This document shows, piece by piece, positions 8,360 through 19,800 of a stretch of DNA of 64,000 nucleotides (the stretch's first letter is position 1; the number at the start of each line of letters is the position of its first letter). Both the position numbers and the translations under genes were made by a program. Source of the stretch: Nocardia puris (GTDB taxonomy: Bacteria > Actinomycetota > Actinomycetes > Mycobacteriales > Mycobacteriaceae); assembly GCF_003315035.1 (NCBI RefSeq), contig NZ_QNRE01000001.1, forward strand, positions 965,224 through 1,029,223. The letters are read 5' to 3'. A model generated the notes under the pieces. The model had not been told where the DNA came from. It saw nothing but the letters and a program-made list of their open reading frames with translations, and did not search any database.

Positions 8360-10990
8360 TCAGTACACGTACACCAGGGCGTTCTCACCGCCCGAGCAGG
8401 CCACCAGCTGGCCCTGCGGCGTGCACGTCATGGTGTAGGTGCGGCCGGTGACCGGGCTGGTCGCCACCACCGTGGCGGACTCGGACGCGGCGTACGCGCG
8501 GCGGACCTCCTCGGCGAACGGGCAGCTCGTCACCGAGTTGCCGATGGCCGCCCGCGAGAACTGGCCGGCGGGTGCCGAATCCGCGCCGCAGGCCGTCGCG
8601 CCCGCCGGGAGCCGGACCGGGGTGGCCGAGGTCGTGGTGGGTGCGGTGGTGGGCGCGTCCGAGGTCGCGGGACCGGCCGCGGGGGGCGTCGTGCGGGGTG
8701 CGGCGGTGGTGCCCACCGCGGCGGGTTCGTCGCCGCCGCCGCGCAGCACCTGCCAGCCGACCACGCCGACCACCGCGATGGCGACGATCGCGAGCAGCGA
8801 GACCAGGACAGGCATCACGACCGAGCGGCGCTCGTCGGACCGGTCGTGGTCGTAGCCGCGCCGGTTCGGGTCGGGCGCGCCGTAGCCGGATTGCGGGTCG
8901 TAGCCGCTCTGTTGGTCGTAGCCGTGCTGGTCATAACCGCTCTGCTGGTCGTAACCGCCCTGAGCGCCGTACCCACCCGCGGCGCCGTAACCGCCCTGCG
9001 CGTCGCCACCGCCCGGCCCGTCGTAACCGCCCGGAGCTCCATACCCGCGTGGCGAGTCGTAACCACCCTGCGGACTGTCGTCGTAGTTCACGGCGCTGTA
9101 CGCCTGCGCGGGAGCGCCGTAATCGGGATACGTGGGCCGGGGCGCGGGTTCGGCCGTGTGCCTCGGCTGAGCCGGCGGCGGGAACGGCGGTTCGGGATAA
9201 CGCCTGGTCTCCGGAGCGAGTTGCCCGTCCGGATCCACACCGGGGCCGCCGTATCCGCTGTCGGGAGCTCCGAACGCGCCCTGGTTTCCGGAGGCGCCCT
9301 CGGAACTCGCGTACGCCGCATCGGGATTCGCATAGGTACCCTGCGCAGCCCCGTAAGCGCCTTCGGGACTTCCGTATCCGCTGTCCGGAGCGCCGTACCC
9401 GGCGTCCGGATTCCCATAGCCTTCCGCCGCGCCGTACGCCCGGGTCTCCGGAGCAGGTTGCGCCACCGACGGATACACGCGGGTCTCGGGAGCTTCGTAG
9501 GGCTCGGCGGGATCCGCGTACCGCTGTTCCTCCGGGTACAGGTGGGCGTCGGGGAACGGACGCACCTGCGGGATCGGCCCGGTCGCCGAGGGCGGCGGCG
9601 GGGTCACCGCGGGCTGTTCCTGCGTGGGCAGCGGGGTGAACTCGATCTCGGTGGGGTGCACGGCGGTGGGGTCCGACGGGCGGATGACGGCCGGGATGGA
9701 CATCTCCCCCGTCGACTCCGGCGGCACCACGGGATTCGCCCCGGTCCCGTCGGGATCGGCGAAACGCGCGGGCACGCGCACCACGAACGTCGGCGCGGAC
9801 ACGGCCGGATCCGGCTGCGCGCCGGTGGTCTGGCCCGGGACCACGGGTGGTCGCACCGCGGCACCGGGCGCGAGCGGCTGCGCACCCGTCGTGTGTCCGG
9901 TCGGATGCGAACCAGCACTCGGCGGGACCGCTCGCGCAGCAGTCGCGTGCCCACCCGAACGCGCGGCGGCGCCCGGCGGGATCGGATGCGCGCCCGTCGC
10001 GTGCCCACCCGAACGCGACGCGGTGCCAGGTGGGACCGCTTGCGCGCCCGTCGTGTGTCCACCCCGACCCGCGGCGGCGCCCGGTGGGACCGGATGCGCA
10101 CCGCGCGCATATCCGCCCGCGCCCGGATTCGGCCGCACCGCACCCGACAACGCCGCCCGCGCCGCGCGCACGAGTTCCATCGCCGTGGCGAACCGCTCGC
10201 CCGGATCCTTCGCCATGCCGCGCGCGATCACGTCGTCCAGCGCGGGCGGGATGCCGGGCACCTGCTCGCTCGCACGCGGCGGCGGCTCCGCCAGATGCGA
10301 TTTGATCAGCACGCTCATGCTGGCCGCCGGGAACGGCGAAGCCCCCGTGAGGCATTCGTGCAGCACGCAGGCCAGCGAGTAGATATCGGCGCGACCCGTC
10401 ACCGGCCCCACGTCGAACCGCTCCGGCGCCATATAGATGTAGGAACCGACCGCCATCCCGACCTGGGTGACGGCCGAATCGCCCTCGGTGTGCGCGATGC
10501 CGAAGTCCACCAGGTAGGCGAAGTCGGCGTCGGTGACGAGGATGTTGGCGGGCTTGACGTCGCGGTGCACCAACCCGCCCGCGTGCGCGGCGTCCAGGGC
10601 CGCGGCGATCTGCTCGACGAGGCCGACAGCGCGTTCCGGGTCCAGCGGACCGGTGGCGCGCAACAGGGTGCGCAGGTCCAGACCGCGCACCAGGCGCATG
10701 TCGATGAACAGCACGCCGTCGATGACGCCCCAGTCGTGGATCGGGATGACGTGCGGTTCGGCGAGCCGGGCCGCGGCCTGCGATTCCCGCCGGAACCGCA
10801 CCTGATACACCGGGTCCTTCGCGAGTTCCTCGGAGAGGAGTTTGACCGCCACCACGCGGTCCTTCACGGTGTCGTAGGCCTCGTAGACCTCGCCCATGCC
10901 GCCTTTGCCCAGCAGCGCGCGCAGCTCGTACGGCCCGAACCGACTACCGACCCGCCATCCAGGTCCGTCCACCCCGTGCAACCTCCACAT
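8360..10990 (-). CDS. Transmembrane Ser/Thr protein kinase (copy A)
   Basis: 876-aa PknB-type kinase. The N-terminal kinase domain (about 15-280) has GKGGMGEVY, VAVK with Lys50, HRDVKPANIL (Asp144), DFG at 162-164 and APE at 188-190, so it should be active. A linker of some 440 residues follows, first Pro/Ala/Gly-His repeats, then Pro/Glu-rich sequence, then Gly/Tyr/Gln/Asp repeats. One membrane helix near 728-750 precedes an exported tail of about 120 residues with four cysteines (TACGAD, TSCPFAEE, MTCTP, VACSGG). It lies 30 bp from the response-regulator gene on the same strand and could be co-transcribed with that two-component system. The signal sensed is unknown. Confidence 0.92.
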   Translation of the reverse strand: MWRLHGVDGPGWRVGSRFGPYELRALLGKGGMGEVYEAYDTVKDRVVAVKLLSEELAKDPVYQVRFRRESQAAARLAEPHVIPIHDWGVIDGVLFIDMRLVRGLDLRTLLRATGPLDPERAVGLVEQIAAALDAAHAGGLVHRDVKPANILVTDADFAYLVDFGIAHTEGDSAVTQVGMAVGSYIYMAPERFDVGPVTGRADIYSLACVLHECLTGASPFPAASMSVLIKSHLAEPPPRASEQVPGIPPALDDVIARGMAKDPGERFATAMELVRAARAALSGAVRPNPGAGGYARGAHPVPPGAAAGRGGHTTGAQAVPPGTASRSGGHATGAHPIPPGAAARSGGHATAARAVPPSAGSHPTGHTTGAQPLAPGAAVRPPVVPGQTTGAQPDPAVSAPTFVVRVPARFADPDGTGANPVVPPESTGEMSIPAVIRPSDPTAVHPTEIEFTPLPTQEQPAVTPPPPSATGPIPQVRPFPDAHLYPEEQRYADPAEPYEAPETRVYPSVAQPAPETRAYGAAEGYGNPDAGYGAPDSGYGSPEGAYGAAQGTYANPDAAYASSEGASGNQGAFGAPDSGYGGPGVDPDGQLAPETRRYPEPPFPPPAQPRHTAEPAPRPTYPDYGAPAQAYSAVNYDDSPQGGYDSPRGYGAPGGYDGPGGGDAQGGYGAAGGYGAQGGYDQQSGYDQHGYDQQSGYDPQSGYGAPDPNRRGYDHDRSDERRSVVMPVLVSLLAIVAIAVVGVVGWQVLRGGGDEPAAVGTTAAPRTTPPAAGPATSDAPTTAPTTTSATPVRLPAGATACGADSAPAGQFSRAAIGNSVTSCPFAEEVRRAYAASESATVVATSPVTGRTYTMTCTPQGQLVACSGGENALVYVY
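8880..9070. repeat. Gly-Tyr-rich coding repeat in kinase A
   Basis: Imperfect repeats encode GGY, SGYDQ and QGGYGA units in the juxtamembrane linker. The pattern is low-complexity and rich in Tyr, Gly and Gln, a composition associated with disordered, condensate-prone segments. Confidence 0.7.
9885..10110. repeat. HTTGAQ/PPG coding repeat in kinase A
   Basis: Five to six degenerate units of about 16 codons encode (G)HxTGAxxxPPGxxxRxG. The matching DNA copies share stretches such as cgcccgtcg and gtgtcc. They fall just after the kinase domain. Confidence 0.65.
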
Positions 10991-11020
10991 CCGGTGGTGA
11001 CCCGGATCGCCGGGCTACCG

Positions 11021-11716
11021 TCAAGGAGTGGATTCTCCGGGGGAGACCACTCCGTGGTCAAACGCAAAGACGATCGCCGCCGAGCGATCCCTCAGATCCA
11101 GTTTGCCGAAAATGTGGCCGACGTGACTTTTCACGGTGACCTCGGAGATGCCCAGTTCCCTGGCGATTTCCGCGTTGACGCGGCCGCGGCCGATGAGTTC
11201 GAGCACCTCGTACTCGCGGGCGGTGAGCTCGGCCAGCCTGCTGTCGGCGCGTGTGGACACCGGCCGCACGCTGCGGTAGGTGGACAGCACCCGGTCGGTG
11301 ACCGAGGGGTCCAGCCACGCGCCGCCCGAGGCGACGGTGCGCACGGCGCGGATCAGGTCCTCGGCGGGCGAGTCCTTGAGGATGAAGCCCGCCGCGCCCG
11401 CGCGCAGCGCTCCGGACAGCAGCTGGTCATCGTCGAACGTGGTGAGCACCAGCACGGGGGGCGCGCCGTCGAGGCCGCGCAGCATGCGGGTGGCGTCGAT
11501 GCCACCGACGCGCTTCATGCGCAGGTCCATCAGCACGACGTCGGGACGGTCGGCGCGCACGGCGGCCACCACCTCGTCACCGTCGGAGCACTCCGACACC
11601 ACGAAGCCGTCCCGCCTGCGCAGAATGCGCCGCACTCCCCCGCGCACCAGTTCCTGATCGTCGACGACGAGAACGTGGACCAGCGCCTCGCCGCCGTTCG
11701 GCGCTATCGCTGTCAC
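11021..11716 (-). CDS. NarL/LuxR-family response regulator (copy A)
   Basis: 231-aa response regulator. The receiver domain begins VHVLVVDDQELVRGG and carries the phospho-acceptor Asp64 in VLMDLRM and a Lys in FILKDSP. The C-terminal LuxR helix-turn-helix (LTAREYEVLELI ... VTVKSHVGHIFGKL) binds DNA. I use the GTG at 11716 because it overlaps the histidine kinase stop as GTGA, the usual sign of translational coupling; no ATG is available before the receiver domain. The likely target is the inverted repeat at 13117 between the kinase gene and the divergent ABC-exporter operon. Confidence 0.9.
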   Translation of the reverse strand: MTAIAPNGGEALVHVLVVDDQELVRGGVRRILRRRDGFVVSECSDGDEVVAAVRADRPDVVLMDLRMKRVGGIDATRMLRGLDGAPPVLVLTTFDDDQLLSGALRAGAAGFILKDSPAEDLIRAVRTVASGGAWLDPSVTDRVLSTYRSVRPVSTRADSRLAELTAREYEVLELIGRGRVNAEIARELGISEVTVKSHVGHIFGKLDLRDRSAAIVFAFDHGVVSPGESTP

Positions 11717-13059
11717 GCACTCTCCAATCCGGGCATCGCGTTGCGTGGCCGAAGAAGGGCGCTCTCGGTGATCGGGCACGCCGGCCACGACTTGGCCGCG
11801 TACAGCGGGAACTCGGCGCGCACCTGCCACCCGTCGTCGTGCGGCCCCGCGCTGAACCGCCCGCCCAGCAGCTCGACGCGCTGGCGCATACCGGTCAATC
11901 CCATGCCGTGGCCCGGGTGCGCGGGTGGCCCCTCGGGCAGCGTGTTGCCCACGGTGAGGGCCGCCGAGGTCGTGCCGACCGAGAGCCGCACGGTGGCCGA
12001 GGCGCCCGGCGCGTGCTTCACGACGTTGGCCAGCGATTCCTGCCCGATGCGGTAGAGCGCGAGACCGACCGCCGCCGACACCGGGCTCACATCCGGGTCG
12101 GGCCGGTAGCGCACGTCGAGTCCGGCGCGCACGAAATCGCCGACCAGGTCCTCGATATCGCCGATGCCGGGTTCGGGCGCCGTGGTGGCGGGCCGCTGAT
12201 CCAGCAGCCCGACGGTGCGGCGGATATCGGCCATGGCCTGGCGGCCGAGCCGTTCGGCGTCGACCAGCGCGTCGACGGCCTCGTCCACATCGCGGTCGGT
12301 CTGCAGTGCACGCCGGGCCGCGGTGAGGTGCAGCAGGGTGACGCTCAGCGAATGCGCTATCACGTCGTGCACCTCGCGCGCGATGCGCCTGCGCTCCTCC
12401 TCGGCGGCGCGGGCCGCGCGGATCTCCTGGTAGTCGCGCTCCTGGTAGAGGAAACGTCGCTGGTATTGCAGCATCAGCCCGCACATGAGGCCCAGCAGGA
12501 CGCCGATCGCGTACATGGACACGGCGTCGAGTTGCCCGGCGGGGGCGCCGATCGAGGGCGCGAACACGTCGAACAGCACCAGCTGGCCGATCGCTCCGGC
12601 CGCGATGGCGACGCCGACCCGCGCCGAAGCGATGGCCGACACCTCGCCCACCACCAGGACCAGCACGAACGGCGCGATGTCGTTGTCCACCGGTTGCACC
12701 AGGAACAACGCGGTCGCCACCATGCCGCACAAACCCAGCGTCGCCGGGTTCGGCACTACGCCGACCAGGCAGAACAGCGGAATCGAGACCAGCAGCAGCA
12801 TGATCGCCAGGAACGGCAGCGCGGTGGGGAAATACTCGTGGCGCTGGGCGGTGGCCGCGAGGGCGATCGCGAAGATCGCGACGTCGGCGAACAGGATCAC
12901 CCGCGGCGGATAGTCGAACGGCAACTCCGCGATATTGCGGAGGAAGACGCCGAGCGGGTCGCGGGCGAACTCGCGCAGCCGGTAGCCGACGGTGCCCCGA
13001 TCGCGGAAGGGCACCGGCCGCGCACCCGCCTCGGAAGGGATGGCCTGCATCACACCCAT
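11713..13059 (-). CDS. NarL-type sensor histidine kinase (copy A)
   Basis: 448-aa membrane histidine kinase. About six hydrophobic helices (residues 52-195) form the sensor region with no large extracellular loop. The HisKA_3 dimerisation helix contains EVHDVIAHSLSV with phospho-acceptor His231. The HATPase_c domain follows (N-box region ESLANVVKHAP, G-box GHGMGLTGMRQRVELLGG). Start GTG or ATG near 13059/13050 cannot be separated. It overlaps the response regulator by 4 nt. It is divergent from a small gene plus an ABC exporter, an arrangement typical of systems sensing cell-envelope or drug stress and inducing the exporter. Confidence 0.9.
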   Translation of the reverse strand: MGVMQAIPSEAGARPVPFRDRGTVGYRLREFARDPLGVFLRNIAELPFDYPPRVILFADVAIFAIALAATAQRHEYFPTALPFLAIMLLLVSIPLFCLVGVVPNPATLGLCGMVATALFLVQPVDNDIAPFVLVLVVGEVSAIASARVGVAIAAGAIGQLVLFDVFAPSIGAPAGQLDAVSMYAIGVLLGLMCGLMLQYQRRFLYQERDYQEIRAARAAEEERRRIAREVHDVIAHSLSVTLLHLTAARRALQTDRDVDEAVDALVDAERLGRQAMADIRRTVGLLDQRPATTAPEPGIGDIEDLVGDFVRAGLDVRYRPDPDVSPVSAAVGLALYRIGQESLANVVKHAPGASATVRLSVGTTSAALTVGNTLPEGPPAHPGHGMGLTGMRQRVELLGGRFSAGPHDDGWQVRAEFPLYAAKSWPACPITESALLRPRNAMPGLESA

Positions 13060-13116
13060 TGTGTCAGGCTAGCCCCGTCACGCCGGTGGCCGCATCGTCC
13101 CGGAAACGGTCCGGCT

Positions 13117-13134
13117 CTCCTACCCCGGTAGGAG
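13117..13134. promoter_or_regulatory. Perfect inverted repeat, candidate response-regulator operator
   Basis: CTCCTACCCCGGTAGGAG: 8-bp arms CTCCTACC/GGTAGGAG around CC. It lies in the 190-bp divergent region between the histidine kinase (start 13059) and the small gene plus ABC exporter (start 13250). Position and symmetry fit a dimeric NarL-type regulator. Confidence 0.65.
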
Positions 13135-13249
13135 AAGGATTCGCTGCCGCAGCACGAGGACAGGGTGCGCGGCGCTCCGTAGCGTGGACCGCACCCTCGC
13201 CGGACCGCCCGATCGGCAGCCGGCGGACACATCACGAAAGGCCGATGTC

Positions 13250-13564
13250 ATGTCCTGGGACGACGTACACGCTAGGACCGCGATCGTGCACACCGTGCTG
13301 GACCGGGCGGCGGTCGACCCGGACCGTCCCGATCTGTTCGACGACCTGCCCGGACTCGAGCGCCTGTTCGGCGGACCCGAGGGGCTGCTGCTCGCGCTGG
13401 AGTACCGGTGGCACAACCACCTCGCCGCGCGCTCGGAACTCGGCCTCCTGCTCGGCATGTCCGAGGTCGAGGTCTACCTGCAACTCACGGCGGAACAACC
13501 CGCCCTGCGCGCCGTGCTCGATCGGTGGGGCGTGCGCAGCGCCACGCCCGCGCTGGCGCGCTGA
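13250..13564 (+). CDS. Small conserved hypothetical protein upstream of ABC exporter
   Basis: 104-aa soluble, helix-rich acidic protein (MSWDDVHARTAIVHTVLDRAA) with no signal peptide or membrane segment. I do not recognise the family. The ATG at 13250 is preceded by a purine-rich GAAAGG. It is the first gene of a three-gene set with the ABC ATPase (32-bp gap) and the permease, and lies directly downstream of the candidate operator. A role tied to exporter expression or function is therefore inferred from position only. Confidence 0.7.
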   Translation: MSWDDVHARTAIVHTVLDRAAVDPDRPDLFDDLPGLERLFGGPEGLLLALEYRWHNHLAARSELGLLLGMSEVEVYLQLTAEQPALRAVLDRWGVRSATPALAR

Positions 13565-13596
13565 AAAGACGAACGAAAGAAGAGGGGGACCGGACC

Positions 13597-14318
<722 letters not shown>

Positions 14319-14322
<4 letters not shown>

Positions 14323-16811
14323 TGCGCGCGGCGTGGGATCGCCTGCGGCTGTTCAATATCGGTGAGCTGCTCACCCACCGCGGCCGCACGCTGATGTCGC
14401 TGGCGGTGATGGCGGTGTCGGGCGCGCTACTGGTGGCGGTGCTCAGCATCACCGGCTCGGTCACCGGGTCGGTGGACCGGCTCACCGAATCGCTGGGCGG
14501 CACGGCCGTCCTGGAGGTCACCGGAATCACCGACGGCGGTTTCGAGCAGTCGCTGCTCGGGCCCATCGCCGCGACACCCGGTGTGGCGACGGCGGTTCCG
14601 ATGCTGCGGGCCCCGATCGGCGCCGGCGACGAGCGGGCGTTGCTGATCGGCGCGGACGCGAACGTCGGCGCGCTCGGCAGCGATCTTGCCGGTCCGATGG
14701 GCGAGCAGTCCGCCGCGCTGATCAGCACACCGCGCGGGGTGCTGGTGGGCGCGGCCATGGGCTACGAGAAAGGTGAAACCTTCCCGCTGGGCAGCGGAAC
14801 AGTCACGGTCGCCGGGGTTCTCGACGAGGAGGTCTCCCGCAGGCTCAACGGCGGGCACCTCATCGCCGCGCCACTTCCGTTGGCGCAGTTGCTCACCGGG
14901 CGCACGGGGATGCTGGATTCGGTGCAGATCGTCGCCGAGGACGGCGCCGACGTGGGCGCGCTGCGCGCCGCGCTCACCGACGCCGTGGACGGGCGAGCCG
15001 TGGTCGCCGACCCGGATCTGCGGACGATGCAGGCCAGTCGCGCGATCCAGATCATGCGGTACTCGACGCTGATGTCGTCGTTCGCGGCGCTGATCGTCTC
15101 GGCCTTCCTGATCTACAACGCGATGAGCATGGCGGTGGCGCAGCGCAGGCCCGCGCTCTCGCTGCTGCGGGCCATCGGCGGGCGGCGCGGGCCGATCGTG
15201 CGCGACCTGCTGGTGGAAGCCGCGCTGCTCGGACTCCTCGGCGGCGGACTCGGCGCTCTACTCGGCATGGCGATGGGATCGACCGCGCTGGACCGGATTC
15301 CGGCGGCGATGGTGCAGTCGGTGGAGGCGCGCACCGAGTACATGGTGCCGGTGTACGCGATCCCGGCGGCGATCGTCGCGTGCGTGCTGGCGAGTGTGAT
15401 CGCGGCCGGGATCGCCGCGCGGCAGGTGTACAAGGTGCAGCCGATCGAGGCGCTGGCACCGGTCGGGGTGGGGCAGGCCGACACCACGCGACCGCTGCTG
15501 CGCTGGACGGCGGTGGCGCTCGGCGTGGGGCTGGCGGTCGCCGCCGTGCTGATCGCCCGGGCGGATCTCGGCAGGTTGTCGCTGGCGTCGATCACGACGG
15601 CGTTCACCGCCGCGCTCTTGCTGGCGTTCGCGGCGACCGGGCCGATCGTGCGGGGCGCGGCCGCCATCGCGCGGCTGTTCGGGCCGCCCGGCGCGCTCGG
15701 GGCCACCACGCTGGAGCGGGCGCCGCGCCGCGTGTGGGCGACCGCGATGACGGTGATGATCGGGGTGTCGGCGACGGTCGCGATGGGCGGGGCGTCGGCC
15801 AATCTCGTTGATTCGGCCACGGATTCGTTCTCGGATATGGCACGCACCGATCTCTACGTCAGCCCGGCGCCCATGGAGCAGTTCCCCACCGGGCCGCTGC
15901 TGCCCGCCGGGTTGCCGGAAAAGCTGGCCGCCGTGCCGGGAGTCGAGTTCGCCGAACCCGCGCAGATGGCGTTCGCGACGCTCGGTGGCGGTCGGGTGAT
16001 GTTGCAGGGGTTCCCGGCCTCCGGCGGCGATATCCGGGAGGGCTCGGTGGACCGGGACCTGTTGCCGCGCATGGCATCCGGTGAGGGCGTGGTGGTGTCG
16101 CGCGACGTGGCGCGCTCACTCGGCGTGTCGACCGGGTCCGAGCTGACCTTGCAGACGCCGACCGGCCCGCACACCGTGCTTGTGCTGCAAGTGATTCCGT
16201 ACATGTCGGCGATATCCGGCGTGGTCATGATGGACGTGGAGTTCCTGCGCCAGTGGTATCAGCGCCCGGGCGAGACCGTCATCGCGATCGACATCGAACC
16301 GGGCGCCGACCCCGTGGCGGTGCGCGCCGCCGTCCGGGAGGTCGTGCCCGCCGAATTGACGGTCTCCTCCGGTGACGAGGCGCTGACCGCGGTGTCCGGG
16401 AGCGTGCGGCAGGGCTCGTCGATGAGCCGGGCGATCCTGTGGATCGTGGTCCTGGTGGCGACGGTCGCGCTGCTGAACACACTGATGCTCTCGGTGCTGG
16501 AACGCCGCCGCGAGCTGGGCGTGCTGCGCGCCATGGGCACCAGCCGCCGCTTCCTGCTCCGGTCCGTGCTGGCGGAGGCGGCGGGCATCGGCCTCATCGG
16601 CGCCGCGATCGGCCTGGCTGTCGGCGCGGCCGTCCAGTACCTGGCCACGGTCGCCATCGGCCAGGCCATGACCATCGACATCGTCTACGAGGCCAGCCCC
16701 ATGCTGATCGTCTACGGCCTCGCCGCCCTCTGCCTCGCCCTCCTCGGCTCCATCCCACCCGCCCTCCGCGCGGCCCGCATGCCGATCGTCGCGGCGCTGG
16801 CGGTGGAGTGA
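14319..16811 (+). CDS. ABC transporter permease, double FtsX domain (MacB type)
   Basis: 830-aa permease. The layout is TM1 (about 25-50), a large extracytoplasmic MacB-core domain, three TMs with the FtsX domain (about 245-380), further hydrophobic segments, a second extracytoplasmic domain (about 500-690), then a final FtsX domain with three TMs (about 705-825). Conserved ERRRELGVLRAMG, the FtsX coupling helix, is present near 730. Duplicated FtsX permeases of this size are typical of actinobacterial exporters for lipids, antimicrobial peptides or lipoproteins. It overlaps the ATPase by 4 nt. The substrate is unknown. Confidence 0.93.
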
Positions 16812-16825
16812 GGGGGGTCGTCAAC

Positions 16826-16844
16826 GTCTCCACGCCAAGGAGAC
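16826..16844. terminator. Weak hairpin between ABC permease and kinase B
   Basis: GTCTCC and GGAGAC form a 6-bp stem with a 7-nt loop in the 75-bp convergent gap. It is a plausible but weak terminator. Confidence 0.35.
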
Positions 16845-16886
16845 TCACACGGATGCGTGACCGGGACTCCGTGCGGACCGACCCGT

Positions 16887-19800
16887 TCACAGCGGGGCTT
16901 CGGCCCACCAGCGGTCGAGTTCGGAGGCGGCGGTGGGGCGGGGAGCGAGGGGATGGGTGGAGGCGCCTCGGTGGCTGACGTGGATCAGGTAGGTGGAGCG
17001 GTCGGGGTCGGTGGGGAATCCGATGATCAGGTGGGCGGTGGCGAAGTAGGACGGCACGGGGCCCTGCGGGTCCTCGCGGGTCCAGGTGTAAGCCGTGTAC
17101 GGGACGTCCTGTTTGCGGCCGGGAGTGGCGTCGGTGATGGGTAGCGCGGCCAGTACCGCCCTCGCGGCGGTCGGGGTTTCGTACTCGAAGACGGTGTAGT
17201 TCATGCTGAGCGAGTCGTCGACGTCGCGGCGACACTCCCACGCCAGCACCCAGTCGCTGCCGGTGAGCGCGTCCACCTCGACCCGCAGCCGGTCACCGGG
17301 CCGCTCCGCGTAACAGGTGGCGCCCTCGTACCCCTCACCGATGTCGCCGGATTCCCGCGGCAAGAGCGACGGGAACGCATCCCGGCTCGCCTCGAACGGG
17401 TCCGGCGCGGCGGGAGCGGGCGCACCGGTGGTGGTCGGAACACTCACGGCCGCTTGCTCCTCCGAGTCCGACCCGAGCAGCACCACGGCGGCCACCCCGA
17501 CCGCCACCACCAGGATGCCCACGGCCGCCAGCGCCAGCACGACCACGACCCAGGACCCCCTGGGCTTTCGTGGGAACCGGTGCGCCACCTGCCGATTCCC
17601 GTACGGCGGATAACCCGGCGGGATCGCGGCCCCCGCACCCGGAACCGGTTGCGCGACAGGCGGAGCCGAGCCCCGCCCCGACGCCTCCACATCCGGCGCA
17701 TGCGCCTCCGGCCCACTGGAGCCGGCCGCCCCGCGCCCCTTCACGAGATTGACCCGTCCGGCCTCACCCTGTGCAGCATCCCCGACGGTGGCGAGGTGAG
17801 GTTCGGCGTCACCCTGCCACGCGTCGTGCGCCGCGGCGCCATGCCCACCGACAACCTCGATCCGACGGGTCGCCTGCTCGCTCGCAGCGCCACCCCCACT
17901 CGCATCGTCGGCGGTACCATCGCTCGCATCATCGGCGGCCGTCGCCTGCGTGGAACCGTGTCCGCCCCAGCCGGATTCCGCCGAACCCCGCTGCGGCACA
18001 GCGGAATCCCGCGATTCGCTCCGCTCCGCCGAGCTCACCCCATCGGCGTCACCGAGCCGCCCGGAATCCTTCCCCGCAACGGCAGCACCTCGCCCGCTCA
18101 CCTCGACAGCACGCACGCCGTCCCCGTCCCTGACGTCCTGCTGCGATACAGCAGATCCCGGCGACGCGACCCCCTCCGGCAACCCCGCGCCCGGCCGCTG
18201 CGAATCTCGCCCCGACACAGGGGCACCCGGCGGCCCCTCCCCTGCGGTATCCCCCACGCCATTCTGGGCCGAGTCCATCCGCCCCGGACCCTGCTGCGGT
18301 GCATCGGAACCCGTCGAGGCACCGTGCTCAGGGGGTCCCCCGGCAGCCTCGTCCCCCGCACCGGCCCGCCACGACGGATCGCCGACAGCAGCGGACTCGC
18401 CTACCGCGGCGCCGCCGCCCGGGCCCGCACCGACAACCCCGATCCGCCGGGTTACCTGCTCTCCCGGCCCAGCGGGCGACCCCTGCGCACCGGCCGGGAG
18501 CACGGACCCACCGGGCGCCCCACGCGCCTCAGCCCGTTGCTGAGCATCAGCGTACGGCGCACCGGGCGGACCAGGCGGTGCAGACGGATCATATTGTGGC
18601 GCAACCGCATCAGGCACAGCCGCGCCATAGGGCGGCGCGGGCGGTGGTGCGGGCATTCCCTGCCGCGCGACCGCACCCGCGTGCGGCACCACACCACCCG
18701 GCCCAGCATGGGGAACACCAGCGGAAGGCGCCTGAGAACCGGCGGGCGGTGCAACGGCCCCCGGCGGCGCAGCCGAACCGGGTTGCGGCGCACCGGAACT
18801 CGGCACCACAGCACCTGGGTGCGGTGCAGGCGCCCCGGCGTGGGGCGCAACCGCATGCGGCACTCCCGCACCTCCAGGCGGCACCACACCCCCACCGGGT
18901 GGCACCACACCGGGCACCACACTCGGCGGCACCGCGCCCCCCGGCGGCACCGGCATCCCACCCCCCGGCGGCAACTGCGACGGATGCCTCGGAACCTGCT
19001 GCGGCGGAACGGGTTGCGCGTAACCCGGCGGCCCCGGATATACCGGCGGCGCGTACACGACGGGCGGAGGCGGCGGCAGCGGGGGCGGCCCCACCGCCGT
19101 CAACGCCTTGCGCGCGGCGGCGGCGAACTCCGTGCACGTCGCGTACCGGTACTCCGGCCGCTTCGCCATGCCTGCGGCGATCACCAGGTCCAGCGCCGGA
19201 TTCAGCTTCGGCCTGCGCAACCGCACCGAGGGCGGCGCCAGCTGGAGGTGGCCGTGGATGATGTCGGCGGGGTTGTCGGCGTCGAACGGTCCGATGCCGG
19301 CGAGCAGCCAGTACAGCGCGCACGCGAGCGAGTACTGGTCGGAGCGGTTGCCCAGCGGCGCGCCGGTCATCTGTTCCGGCGACGCGTAGGCCAGCGTCGC
19401 GGTGAACATGCCGGTCTGGGTGAGGTGGGTGGAGTCCTCCCGCAGGCGGGCGATGCCGAAATCGGTGAGGAAGACCCGCTCCCCCTTCCCCGCGCGCGAC
19501 CGGGCCAGCATGATGTTGGCCGGTTTCACATCGCGGTGCAGCACACCTTTGCCGTGCGCGTAGTCCAGCGCGTCGGCCACGCCCTCGATGATCTGTACCG
19601 CCCGCTCGGGCGGCAGTGTCATCGGGTTCACCGCGGCGGCGTCGACACCGTCCACGTACTGCATCGAGATCCACAGCTGCCCGTCCTCGGACCCGCGGTC
19701 GTACACGGTGACGATCCCGGGATGGTCGAGCTGGGCCGCGAGGTCGGCTTCCCGCTCGAAGCGCGCGCGCACCTCGGTATCGAGGAACAGGTCCCGGTTG

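Noticed and set aside
8880..9070. Possible CRISPR-like array from regular repeats
   Set aside because: The repeats are in-frame codons for Gly/Tyr-rich protein; units are short and imperfect and no cas genes are present.
8846..12055. A plus-strand open frame of over 1,000 codons antisense to kinase A and its neighbours
   Set aside because: It mirrors minus-strand genes with clear catalytic motifs; its translation is Arg/Gly/His-rich without domains. Long antisense frames are expected in high-GC DNA.
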